Source: Owenia fusiformis (taxonomy: Eukaryota > Annelida > Polychaeta > Sabellida > Oweniidae). From it: a DNA stretch of 64,000 nucleotides. The notes below the pieces were generated by a model. The model saw only the letters and a list, made by a program, of their open reading frames with translations, had not been told where the DNA came from and did not search any database. Of the stretch, positions 48,406 through 60,407 are shown one piece after another (the stretch's first letter is position 1; every line of letters starts with the position of its first letter). A program made the translations under genes and the position numbers. The stretch is taken from positions 682,001 to 746,000 of the forward strand of contig CAIIXF020000005.1 of assembly GCA_903813345.2 (NCBI GenBank), read 5' to 3'.

Positions 48406-48795
48406 GTTGGTAGATAGAGATGGGGTGTGTTATAATGAGCGAATATACAGGTATCAACGAGACCTTCAAACAGCAACGATAATGACCTAAACTCTTGAAC
48501 GAAACGTGGAGACACTCGAGAAGCTCACAGGTCACCGATATGAAAGTAGTATCTGTCCTGCCATCTATTCTCGAATTTTGACACTTTGACTGTCATTAAT
48601 CATAAGTCTTCAAGGTGCTGCCATCTTTCAATTCATACAGATTATTTTGCACCTTGAATTTCAATTCCAAAGCCATCATAGCCTCATATGAGATCTCTTG
48701 AAAAAGGCACATATCAAATGTAAATTCCCCTGCCAAACTTACCTCATATAAATAAAATATTGAAGAATGGGGTAAAATTAATATATGGATACTTT
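48406..48795. other. 5' flank of GST gene
   Basis: Should hold the GST promoter and 5'UTR; no clear motif identified. An open frame on the minus strand ends with a stop at 48596 (tail ELKDGSTLKTYD), preceded by an acceptor-like TTTTTCAAG. I do not recognise it and cannot support it as an exon. Confidence 0.3.
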
Positions 48796-48799
48796 CAGT

Positions 48800-49015
48800 C
48801 ATGGGCGTAGCGCAATTTTTCTAAGCAGTACGCCACCACGGGAGCCTGCATGGGAGCAAGAGTTGAGAGAAGCAAAAAAGCGTTCAGGGGGACTTTGGGG
48901 CCAGTACTTTTGGTTCTCCCCCTAGGAAAATTTTGAAGTTTGGTTGTATTTGGAGTGAATTTGAAACCATCTGGTACGCCTGTGCGTACCCAGCGTACAA
49001 GGCGCTACGCCCATG
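48800..49015. mobile_element. MITE with CATGGGCGTAGCGC ends and TCAGT duplication
   Basis: 216 bp. Terminal inverted repeats CATGGGCGTAGCGC and GCGCTACGCCCATG, flanked by a perfect 5 bp duplication TCAGT (48795-48799 and 49016-49020). No ORF. Confidence 0.9.
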
Positions 49016-51076
49016 TCAGTGACGAGGTTCATGTTAAGAAGATGATAGTAATGTTTTCATAATCATCATTGTATTTAATATAAAGATCGGGATAAAGAAA
49101 TGAGTTGTCCTCCCTTATGTTCCCTTTGTTCAAAATCTTAGCGTGACTGATCTTTTGGAACATAATTTGTGGGCCAATGTTTGGTAGTCACTGACCCCTC
49201 AATTTGCATGATTTGTGGCTATTATTCCTAGTGGAAAGAGAGGAGCAGAAAGCAATCCATTGCTAGGTGTGCTATTAAATTGGTGTGTTTTTAATATAGA
49301 TCTAGGTTTTAATGTAAAAGGTCCCCAGTGCACAGCAACAAGCCTGCACTACTGGTAAAGAGGGGTGATGTCAACGCGGTAGCCTGACAGTCGCCCCAGG
49401 GTATTTCAACATAAAGGGACTTCCTAGGGGGGTACAGGGGCCAACCAGGAAGGTTCCTTTCAATTTTAAAATGAGTTTTAAACCATAGATCTATTTTTAA
49501 ATGTTAAGGTTTTAAATTATATTCTATTCAAATTCTATCACTGTTAAATTATATATCTGCTTTATATGGGCTTATTAGCCTTTTGCAGATTATTGACATA
49601 GACATTGTATCATCTAGAGCTCTCTGGGTATTTCTTTGAAATATTTAATGCATTAAAGCATGGTTATCATGTTTGCAGGCTAATTTTGGAAAATGTGGCT
49701 TTCAGAGTCTATGCTAAAAGGTAAAATGGGTACCTTTTATAGATATATATATAGCAAGTTGTAAAAATAGTTGTGCAGAATTGATGTATTATCACAGCCT
49801 AGACTTGGACTATCTCTTGGAATGATAAGGCTGTTAGTTTTTGGTATTATAGGTGACCATTTTGGATCCCAAATCTACCTACACAACAGACAATTTACTT
49901 TGAATTTTAAATTTTGCATTGTATTTACAACATGATACATAATGTATACTATACAGTAATATAATAATATAATAAAGAGTTCATTATCACATTAAAAAAT
50001 TATGAAATATAATACCACCAATAATAATTGACTACTTTACCCTTGCCTTACATGTACATTTTCTTGTAATAAATGCAACCTAATTATATCTCAGGGACAA
50101 TTCAATCAGAAAATTCTATCCTTGAAGCAAAATTGTTTGAACTTACAAATTTACATTATGATGTTTTCATAACTGTTGCACATATTTGCTTTAATACAGG
50201 CAGGAATGTATATCTATGTGAGCCACTGAAAGTGAGACATACCATTGACAACCTTGGAAATAACCTAAAATTTTGCTGTTATACAGTGAACTTTGTTGTG
50301 CATGATCTCCAACATTGTTGTAAATAATCTACAGCTTTAACCCATTTAGTTGTGAAGGAATGACTAACAACTTTGTTATGAATAATGTCTAGGTCCCATG
50401 TGCTCCGATTCATCAGCCGGCGCCCGGCCAATTGAGTATTTTGTTCAAAATTGAAGGTCTTTCAAATGTGAGGTCAGATGTGAACTCCTGTGAACTTGTA
50501 CATGCTTTAAAAAAGAATTGTTCAATTTGAAGCTGTTAAAATCGGTTTTGAACAAAATACTACAATCAGTCGAGCACTGACCAATGAATCTTGGCAAATG
50601 TGACCTAGGCATAACTTGCAGCTTTGTTGTAAACAACCTACAGCATTTGATAACAAGATGCTGAAGTTTGTCTGTCTGGTGGACTCAAAGAAAATCTTGT
50701 AATATTATGCATTCAGTTTTTTTTAAATTTCAATACATTTTTATCTAAATTGGAATACACTGAAATTCACAAATCTATTAGCACATATTACACATAAAAA
50801 ACTACAAATACAAATGTATACCAAACTAGATCTGCAGGGAAGAGTTCCATTTTTTTAAAATATAACTCACAATCTTACACATTATCAAGATCATGTTCAT
50901 ACAAGAAACAAGGCTGAATGTTCTAGCCAATACATTTAATATACCAGATTTTAAAACTGTGTACAGGTAGTTAAAGATGGAACTGTTTTATCAATCTTTA
51001 TAATACGATACAATCATCATCAAGTCCAAAAATAACTAAAAGTCAAAAATGTACATAAGGATGCATGGAATACATA

Positions 51077-51142
51077 CTGGGTGTCCCATATTCATTGAAA
51101 TGTCTAAATGATTTATTATCATCATAAGAATATGACACCCAG
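51077..51142. mobile_element. 66 bp mini-MITE flanked by TA
   Basis: CTGGGTGTCCCATATTC at the left and GAATATGACACCCAG at the right, with TA on both sides. Looks like two mariner-type ends joined around a 34 bp spacer. Confidence 0.8.
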
Positions 51143-52664
51143 TATAATTTGTTAATTTTTAGTAAATGAATACATAATCAGACACTTATTTTAACTACTA
51201 TTGCTTTTTACATCCACAGATCAAACTTAATAATAAATATTCTATCCAAAATTACAACATCTTATTTTGTGTACTGTACATTTCAATGCGAACTATCTTA
51301 CTAATACTATGTATGCATATAAGATGGCCCTTGGGGCTTGTTTGCACATGATGTTAGTATGCACAATTATGTATAGAATGTCCCATGTAATTCATCTTGA
51401 CCTATCTTAATTGATACCTTTTGTAACAAGATTTTCAGATCAGAATCAAAATTTCAAATTATTTGTAGGAGCATGTTCGTGAGTATCAACACATTGGATT
51501 ATTATTGTGGCTATTCTTACTATTACAACTATGTAGCTAACTGCCAACCAAATGACCTAATTTTGCCTTATTTTCCATGGTCAAAAGCTTTGCCAGTTTG
51601 CCATATTTTATTGCCATGTTGAAACACTGTGTTTCTAAAATAAATCTAGACAGAATATCTGATTTAAAAGTCAATCAAAATTGGAGCCAAAAACAGTTAA
51701 ATAATTTCCATATTCAAAACACAGAGGGAGGCGGTGTAAATACAATAGTTCAGCTTACAGTTCACACAATTCAACTAACAGTTACTCAAAAGACAATTCA
51801 AAGAATCATTAGACATGATGAATGCTATTAGCTAATGTGTTATCTATACAATTTACTGGCTAAGGCAGTGTCTAATATACTAACATAGTACATAATGATA
51901 ATAATCACTTATTCAGTATTTCAAATATCAAATCTATGCTATTTTATTTGCATAATGTTGTCTATTTGTATACATCTTCTAACTGCTCGTTCCATCATTT
52001 ACCTTTTGAGGATATCTACCATTCTAACTTTAATTAGTACTTGTTGGAAAAATGTGAAATGTAGATGAAAATAACAGGGCTTCATATAAAATGAACAATG
52101 TCTTAAGTACCTTTTCAACTTATAAAACTCTCAATATTTCAAAAGTGGAGAGTTCTCTTTTCCTGATTGAACTGAAACAAAAGTAAAAAAATGAGCATTT
52201 TATTAATTTTTATTGAATAACCCTTGTATGTAGTTTTCCTGGTTGCTCTTTTCTGTTTTCAATAGATTGACACAATTAATCCAAATCATTTATACACAAT
52301 TCAGACTGGTTATTGATTGGAGCTGCAATATGGCATACATCATCATAAATTCACAATTTCCTTGTTTGAAGAAATCAGTTTTAAAATACATGAACAGGAA
52401 AACCTGAATATCCATACACCTCCAAAATCTGGACACCTATCAATCTGAATACCTGCCAATCCTAAGACATTTGGCCAATACCAGATAAGAGAGGTTTTTC
52501 TGACAGGTGAAGCATCCTTATAAGAACAGTGTTATTATATTATCATTAACATTAAGGATTTCACATTCGGAAGACAAACCTATTGTCCAATTATTAACAA
52601 AGGCAGCACAAAGCAAACAAATATCAATAAAAACTGCTAACTGTAGTGTTCTGTTTTCACACAG

Positions 52665-52790
52665 AGGGTCTGTGCTAATAGGGCTAGTCTGTCCATCAAG
52701 GTTATTCCCGATACAGACTAGTTGATTTGTTCACTGGGTATATTGGAAAATAACAGTGCAACTGATCCATTGCTGAAGTGCCCTGTTCAT
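52665..52790 (+). repeat. Dispersed repeat shared with 46540-46690 (copy 2)
   Basis: Contains CTAGTTGATTTGTTCACT, GGAAAATAACAGTGCAACTG in the same order and orientation as copy 1. Confidence 0.55.
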
Positions 52791-52998
52791 ATAAACAAGT
52801 TTAACTGTATTTCCGCATAACAAGTACTGATTATACACCATGTATCCATAATCCACATCCTCTTAGTATTAATGTACCAAATATGATGGCTCGAGTCCAG
52901 TCCATGAATATCAATGAAATCTGTACATCTGTTTCGTAAAAAATATTACGATGTAATCCTACGCCAATTGTCTTTCCTACAACTATTATCTATTATCT

Positions 52999-55907
52999 TT
53001 ATCTGCTATTCTTAGAATGTTGTATCAACCATTGTAAAGTAATGTCTGAAATTTGAAAAAACACTCATGCAGAAATTCAATGGGTTTAAACTAATTGAGG
53101 GTGAGAGGCTCGTACATAAGATGAAAATCAAACCATTGTAATCGAATGTAGAACTGTATTTATATTCAGTTTTACAAAAAGATAAGCGGTTTACAATATT
53201 GCCACACTGGTACAAGTAAAGCTTTTTAATTTCTGAATTCAGTAAAATCAGATCATAATGGAAATTTCTTAATCATCAAATATTTCTTAATGCATTTCAA
53301 AAAAGATTATCTTTTTAACACCAATTCAAAGATTGAACAAAGGACACACTATTTCAATAATAAAATGCCATATTTAATGGGCCACTTCAATGTCTTAGCA
53401 TATCAAAAATATTTTGAAACATTAGTGATGTCACTAAGGTACCAAAATCTTTTTGAAAAAAATTGAAATTTTTTTTTCGATGTCAATCTTTTCTAAATAT
53501 GTTAGACTTTCATAAAAAAACAATGTTGATTGTCTCACCAGGTTAAAAGTAAGAATAAATTATGTTTTAGATATCATTGTACCATTGGTTTGTATGAGAA
53601 CTAAAATTTTGAAATGCATTTTTCTCAGAACCATTTTCATGCACTGATAATTTCATTTCTCGCTTATTTATGAACCGATTTTCTTAATTTTTTCGGCAAA
53701 AAACATGGGAGGATGAATGCTATGCATTTGTATGAATTGTGGCTAATTAGAAGATATGAGTGACCTCTAAAAGTTGGTTTTAAATAAATTCACAAATTTT
53801 GGAACAAAAAGTCTATCAAAAACCACATTTTGAAATTAAAAAAAAAGTTTCACATATCACACTTTGATAACATTGGGTAAGACTACAATATAAGCCAAAG
53901 TGGTTTAAACTCTATATGGGGCCTTTAAGTGTTTGCAATCACTTACCAATATTATCTTTTTCTTTACATGATATAGAATAACAGCATATTTCCCTATCTT
54001 GAATGGCGGATAGATTCCTGAAAGCAAATTAAACCAAATGAATTAAACATCAAAATGTCACTGTTTCTGCATCAGTAACGTATGGTTCTCTGAAAAATAA
54101 TGTATGGCATTGTACTCAGAACCATGATTACGGAGTGCAGATTGGAGAAGTATCTAAAGCAGATTATTTTGGAAATTTTTTTTAGGATTAAAATCTTGCT
54201 TGCAATCAAAAAAGCATGTACAGAAATCCAGCCAAAGACACAACAAATTAAATGGAACAGTCTTGCCATCTTTAGCTACAAAAAAACCAGAAGTATAGCT
54301 TAGAATGATGTTATAGGTTGAAGACTGCAGTTTCAAACAGAAAAAGAATTGCTGAATATGAAAACTTCCTTGAATTTTGTTGGTAAGCATCGCTATAGAA
54401 AACCTATGAGGGAGAGCATTTGAGAAAATCTGACTATACCAAGGAATGTATGTTAATAAGTAATATTTTCTTACATTCTTTCTATGAGTTCCTTTTCATC
54501 TAGGGCACCTGGAAGGTCACGCTTATTGCCTAGAACCAGAACAGGGATGCCTTGAAGCTGGGGTTTATCTAGCAAGTTGTGAAGCTCATTCCTGGATGCT
54601 TCAATCTTCTCATTATCTGCAGCATCTACCATGTATCTGCAAGTATTAAACAACTAGATTCAGAACACTTGTAAGCATTTTGTGCATGATATGTAAAGTG
54701 TTTTTTTCTGGAATCTTTCCTAAACTGGAAGCAAATTCTTGTTGTTGTTAATGCAAGAATAAGACCAAAACATGTTTTAACATTTCATTAAATTGGTTTG
54801 AATATAAAGTTAACATTAACATTGATTTAAGAAAGGTGTTATTTACAGATGGAAACCTTTTTGTATTTTACAATTATAGAATGAAAAGAAAGATTGGGAG
54901 ATTTGATCAAAGACTATGAAGAGTCTGCAGGGTTAAGGATCTCATCCTTCTTTTAAGATATTATATCATTCTATCTCATATAAATCTTTGGATTCTGATC
55001 TATGAAAATATATGTATATTACTATCCTAAATCTCATTAAATCATTCGCTGCATCCAATTACATGCAAACTGATTTTATTGTACAATTTATTGTGAATTG
55101 AATCGAGAGTTGTAAAAGTCCACAAGAAATACTGACCTTCAGATAAATCATAGGATCAAAGCCAGAGAGCAATTATCTGAAGCTTGATTGAAGCTAGCAT
55201 TGTATGAATTACAGTTGGCTTGTTTATATTAGTCTTCAGTCGTCACTTACAGTCACTCGACTTTGGCAATTGTTTAGTTTTGTCACTTGTATTAACGGAA
55301 TAAAATAAAGATGATTAATAAAAAAAATTGTTTTAAATCCCAGGGGGTTTCACTTTTGACAAATTTGGCCCAAACATGGCCAATTTCATTTGAAGTACTT
55401 AGAGTGGTGAAAAACTACATGATTTTGAAAGAATTTTTGGCCAGGGGGATTCCCTGGCTACTGCAGTATTTCTAGAAACAAACTTACACTATTGCATTTA
55501 CACCTCTACAGTATCTCTCCCACATACTTCTGAACCTAGGCTGACCTCCAATGTCCCAAAGCTGAAATGATATAATTAAATATACTTTAATTTACTGTTC
55601 AATCTTTTCAGTCCAAGGTGATGATTTAGTTACAGCTAGCCAAACACAGAGAATAATTCTTGGATGAAAGGTTCTACATTACATAAATTATTAAATTGTG
55701 ATATTACATGTACTTTGATTGTGATATTGCCTTATGATTGTGAAGGTTGTGAAACTTTCTCGATTGTGACCTTGCCTTGATTGTGACCTTACCTTGATTG
55801 TGTCCTTACCTTGATTGTGACCTTACCTTGATTGTGACATTGCCTTTAGATATTTTCCTCATGTTGAAACCAACTGTTGGAATCATGTCTTCAGAGAACT
55901 GGCCAGA
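52999..55907 (-). CDS. ARL8: ARL8 small GTPase, last five coding exons (5' exon not found)
   Basis: Exons in transcript order: 55907-55827, 55561-55488, 54636-54475, 54017-53947 and 53045-52999, all with GT/AG sites and matching phases. They cover about residues 42 to the C-terminus. They include [18 protein letters not shown] (switch I, with the effector Thr), [17 protein letters not shown] (G3, switch II), [18 protein letters not shown] (G4, NKRD), [12 protein letters not shown] (G5, SCKEK) and [15 protein letters not shown] at the end. This is nearly identical to human ARL8A/ARL8B as remembered. ARL8 recruits kinesin adaptors and HOPS to lysosomes to control their transport and fusion. The exon with the N-terminal amphipathic helix and the P-loop (GLQYSGKTT in human) should precede this in phase 0 but was not found before base 64000. 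The 55827 donor sits at the edge of a 17 bp tandem array. Confidence 0.95.
55761..55845. repeat. 17 bp tandem array of an ARL8 exon end and splice donor
   Basis: On the minus strand the exon end GTCACAATCAAG plus donor GTAAG is repeated about five times with 17 bp period. The outermost copies have changed donors (GCAAG, GAAAG). The first copy is in the conserved reading frame; the others extend into the intron. Confidence 0.92.
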
Positions 55908-58230
55908 CTGAAAGCACGTAAAAACACAATTAGATTTACAGTCATAGAAGAAAGAATAATTTTGGAGGATGAAGACTATAATTTTTTCAGTCTAAAACAT
56001 GCAGATATATTTTCTTGTCAATTACCAAAGCAATGAAAAAACAAGGCACTAACATGCAAAATGCCATGTCACCACCTGCCATTTCACCACCTGCCATTTG
56101 TTACAGATGTCGGTCGCTGAACACCAAACACTGTCCACAAAATGTTGGAGACTAAATAATATGTCACCACTTTTGGTTGTGATATAAATAAAGATTATCC
56201 TCCATGTCTGTATATATTTCTAACTGCTTTAAACAAAAGAAAATAGATTGATAAGTGAATTCCTTGAATAATGGCAATCCATAAATAACATTGTATGTAT
56301 GATGATAATTCACATCTTTCTGAATCCCAATCCTTCAGAGAATCAAAACATCTTCCTCTTTCACAACCACACAAGGTGATATCAAGACTGCAAATGAAAG
56401 ATGGTTAAATTCTTCATCAGTTCTCTGAAAACCTGAATGATATGTTTCATTTTCCCGTTTTCTATATAGGTTAGGCAGGCCATGTTTATTTGCTTATTCC
56501 CTTGTTTATTAATGTTTTCTATTGAATTTTATTGTCAAAACCTGACCCTATGGCATTTTCAAGTGTGATACAAATCATTCTTTCATTCAATAAATGCCCT
56601 AAACTCTCCTTTAGGAGCAATTTGGGACTCTCACAGGTGATAAACTAGGAGCCAAAATGTCATGATGGGCAATGTCTAAAATGAAAAATAAAGTGAAAAA
56701 TAGAAGAATTGGCATGGAATAAAGTAGACACACATGAAGGTTACACTTCTGATTGTATAGCAATATACCAATACGCGATAACGTTTAGTTTTTGTTCAGT
56801 TTAGTTAACTCTCGTTTGAAGAGCTCTCATGTACGGTACAACATCGTCAACATCCGGGTTCTTTCCCATTGGATTACACAGGGGTGCTATTTTCAATGCC
56901 GCACTGCGACTTTATTAAACATTTATGTAGAGTTGCATTTGCAGAAATGATAGGTATGTATGTAATTAAGATATATAACAAGGCTTTTTGAACTGTAATC
57001 CCCAAATCCGAAGAAATCTGTAGTTGAAAATGCCGTCCAATTTCAGTGACGTCACTGATTTTCCAAATTGCTCAGACTTCATCGAAGATCGAAAAAATAT
57101 CAATAATGTTACTTCGAATCTCCGATTATCTATCTATTCTATTCAATAGATTGGATCATATAACTATGCTTGAGGGCTGATGGAAGATCAGAAGCTGAGA
57201 AACGTTCAGAGTATAGACTCGTTCGGCGGGCCAATGAAAATTTGTCCCTTCCAAAGCGATGCATCATGGGAGATATTTATGTAAATTACCACCTGAACTC
57301 TTATCGCGAATAGGAGTATTGAAGAAAATCAGACACCGAATCATTCAAATTTTAGAGATAAGTTGCATGAAATATTAGCGTGAGGAGACGGATATTTCAT
57401 ATGCCTGCTGTTCCACTATGATGTCACCAAATCCTGAATTTAATGATAATTGCAGAGAAAACAATTCAATTTTATGGGAAATATAAGTTATGACACTAAA
57501 ATTGAATGAAAGTGGTTCTATTTCCTCCTTGATATACTATAGTAATACATGTACTTCCAAACTACAGTAAAACATGTCTAATTCAAACACCAAAAGATTG
57601 ACCAAAAGTAATAAGAAAAGATTGTTCACATTCAAGGTTATTTAACATGCAAGTCAATGGGACATAATAAAATTATGACCAAGAAAAAGTGAATTCATAT
57701 TGAGAGGTGTTTAGAATAAATATATGTTCCGATATACAAACTTTTCTGTATAAGGAAATAAGGATATATTCGTGAATAGTTGGTCATTCCTCGATATTTC
57801 TTGAATTTGTGAAGTGGTGTGGGCGCTAATTACAGAGAATATGGTTAGTGAGTTTTGAGAGATATACCAATGACCATTGTGCAAAATTTAGTGACAGGGC
57901 TTTCTGAGGCAATTATTTTGTATTGTTCTCTAAGCTCTCCAATCAATACCAAGTTACATAATTATTGGAATTAGTTGAGTTAAAGATGACATATCATCAC
58001 AGAGCTGGGAAAAATAGCTTATAGTTAATCCTATTTTCAAGCATTTCTAGTTGCACATACTGGATAGAACTTTTGTGGTTTCATATGGGTTTTTTTCAGT
58101 ATAAGGGTCATACTCATTATTTAATATTCTGTACATCTGACATATCATGTGGACTTGACCCCCTCCCACTTACATTCTGGTTAAAATCAGCAGATCTTGA
58201 GTCATACATTTTTCTAACCATCAAACAGGC
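55908..58230. other. ARL8 upstream intron or 5' region
   Basis: No exon recognised. A relatively CpG-containing stretch at 56810-57380 (TCGTTCGGCGGGCCAATG and GATGCATCATGGGAGATAT) looks the most promoter-like of the region, but nothing defines a start site. 57562-57745 is a dispersed-repeat copy. Confidence 0.35.
57562..57745 (+). repeat. ACAGTAAAACCTGT family, copy upstream of ARL8
   Basis: Starts ACAGTAAAACATGTCTAATT, contains TTGTTCACATTCAAGG and ends near GATATACAAAC; same order as the other copies. Confidence 0.7.
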
Positions 58231-58550
58231 TCTAGTTTATAGACTTATAATATTACAGTTTAGCAGCCCCCAAAGACTGGTGCCTGTGACAGCCTGGGTC
58301 ATCAATCATTTCAGACCTACTGCGCTGTCTTTTTCTCTACCAATCAGCGAACTAGAAGGAACACACGCTAACTAGGTGCTCAATAACTATGCATTGACAT
58401 CAGAGGAAATGACCACATAGAAAGTTGTCCATATTTCAACAATGAACTCTGCTTGGATCCGTGAGTTCAGAGATTTATTGTAAAGTGAAAGAGTGAAGAC
58501 AATTTGATGAAGCTCTCTTTTAAGAAGCGAAGTTGAATACAAAGGGTATT
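58231..58550. repeat. CCAAT-containing module, copy 2
   Basis: Direct-orientation match to 13077-13420, including TTACAGTTTAGCAGCCCC, CCAATCAG, ATCAGAGGAAATGACCA and GAAAGAGTGAAGAC. Length-changing differences are few. Open frames across it (58073-58375, 58387-58629) are not conserved in the other copy and are not genes. Confidence 0.7.
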
Positions 58551-59210
58551 TCGCTCTTTGCAATGGAATTAGAAAAACTGGTTGCCTTTTTGACAATGGA
58601 CTGAATGTCAATATGTTTAATAGTGACAATCATGCTTTTAACCTAGGCATGAACCCTAATATCATACATATTTACAGCCTAAGAACTTTATGTTCAATCC
58701 CTTGTAGTTTATAAAGAGAAGGTCTGAAGGTCAGATCTATTATACAGCATCTCAATAGACTAATTATTTATAAGATAATTTAATTAACTTCATGCAAGGG
58801 CAAAATAACCAATGTAGCAATTTCTCAATTTTTCAAAATCAATGCCTTTATAGATATTAATATTAGTATATTATTATATACATCTGTCTACAATTTTATT
58901 TGTTAGTACCTCAGTGTAAATACTCGCATCTGATTGGTCAATTAGCGGTCAACATTTTTGCCTGTACCCCACCTGTGCATCATGGGATATCATATTATTG
59001 ACCGCGTATGTTACTGTACTACACTTGTGAATTATGGGAAATATGACGTCATAATATTTACAGAAAAACAGGGAGTTTTAGAGCTACCGCTGTCTTCAGA
59101 TTTTCTTACAAAATTATTGCTGGCGTGGTTCGGAGAAAAGATTGTGAAATTAAGCCATGATTGATGACTGTCGTCTATATGTGTATTATTAGTTTCTTCT
59201 GACTAACAAA

Positions 59211-59380
59211 ACAATTGTAGACCTCTCCATTCGGTCAACCGTCAAAATCATATACCTCGACTGTAAACCTTGAAACTACTGTTGACCTCGACCTTCGGTC
59301 TCTGTCAACAGTAGTTTCTCGGTTTACAGTCTCGGTATATACAATTTTGCCGGTTGACCTCTGGAGAGGTCAACAATTGT
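59211..59380. mobile_element. Near-perfect 170 bp palindrome (foldback element)
   Basis: Arms of about 80 bp run from ACAATTGT inwards (GACCTCTCC, CGGTCAACCG, TATACCTCGACTGTAAACC, GAAACTACTGTTGAC) and reappear inverted up to ACAATTGT on the right. The loop is only about 15 bases. No ORF. Confidence 0.9.
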
Positions 59381-60021
59381 ATATAGTTAGCTATATGGAT
59401 GAAATAATATGGGACATTTACATCATATGCTATTAGGCACCTATATAACACTAACATATTACATTGCTTTAACACAGACAGAACGCTAATCTATACATAT
59501 TCCTGAAGAGAGAATGGTAGTTTGCAATAAGGGATGAGAGATCAATAATTCACCAATGGATTCACTCAACAAAACAAAAACGTTACCGCAAATGTACTTT
59601 AAATATGGCTATTTAAGTTGATTCTGTATATGTTATACTAAATGTAAAATAGCCTGAAATTCTGGGAATTCTGGGAATTCCCTCGGTTGGATAGTTTGCT
59701 TAATTAGGCAAAGAGACACTTAACAATTACCATGACCACCCAGAACCCCCCCCAAAAAAATATATATATGATATATACCAAGTAGCCAATGGTTCAAAAT
59801 ATAAGGACATGTGAGATAGGCATATAATTAGACTTTACCAGCATAGCAGTGCAACAGAAATGTTATGATATGATATCAACAAATCATTCCAATTTGAAAT
59901 AATTTGATCTTTATTGAAATAATTTCCAAATGATAGTTATCATTGTATTTTGTATGTGCTTCGGCAGATATAATGAAGTAGTGTCTGTTATCTGAATGCC
60001 ACAATTGATTCCACATTCTTA

Positions 60022-60192
60022 ATATGGGCGTTCTAGAAATATGGGTATTCTACATTCTAACTATAGGTTTTCTATAGGTTTTGCTTGCCATGGGTTTTCT
60101 AGAAATGGGTATTCTACATTCTTACTATGGGTTTTCTAGAAATGGGTATTCTATATTCTTACTTTAGGTTTTCTATAGGTTTTCTAGAAATG
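60022..60192. repeat. Tandem TTTCTAGAAATGGGTATTCTA repeat-type array
   Basis: About four irregular units of 40-50 bp built on GGTTTTCTAGAAATGGGTA. Non-coding. Confidence 0.85.
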
Positions 60193-60407
60193 CAGCGCTT
60201 GCATTAGGTTAGAAAATTTGTGAGTCCCAAGGACGCAATTTTCTTTAAAAAGTGTGTCCTTTGAAAAAAAAGTGTGTCCCCTATTTTTAGCCTGTTTTGA
60301 GGTATAACTTTATTTTAAAAGCATTTTTTACCAAAAAACCTTTCAGTTTTTGATTTCTTGCCGCGAATTTAAAACGGAAGTAAACGTTAAGTACGGACTG
60401 AATAAAT

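Larger units (their letters stand above)
49021..52998. other. Gene-free region between GST and ARL8
   Basis: AT-rich, no exon recognised on either strand. It contains a 66 bp mini-MITE (51077-51142) and a dispersed-repeat copy (52665-52790). The right end should hold the ARL8 3'UTR, with TTTATT (AATAAA on the minus strand) at 52209-52214 as one candidate signal. Confidence 0.4.

Noticed and set aside
58073-58629. 100- and 80-codon frames
   Set aside because: They overlap the CCAAT module and are not open in its other copy at 13 kb.
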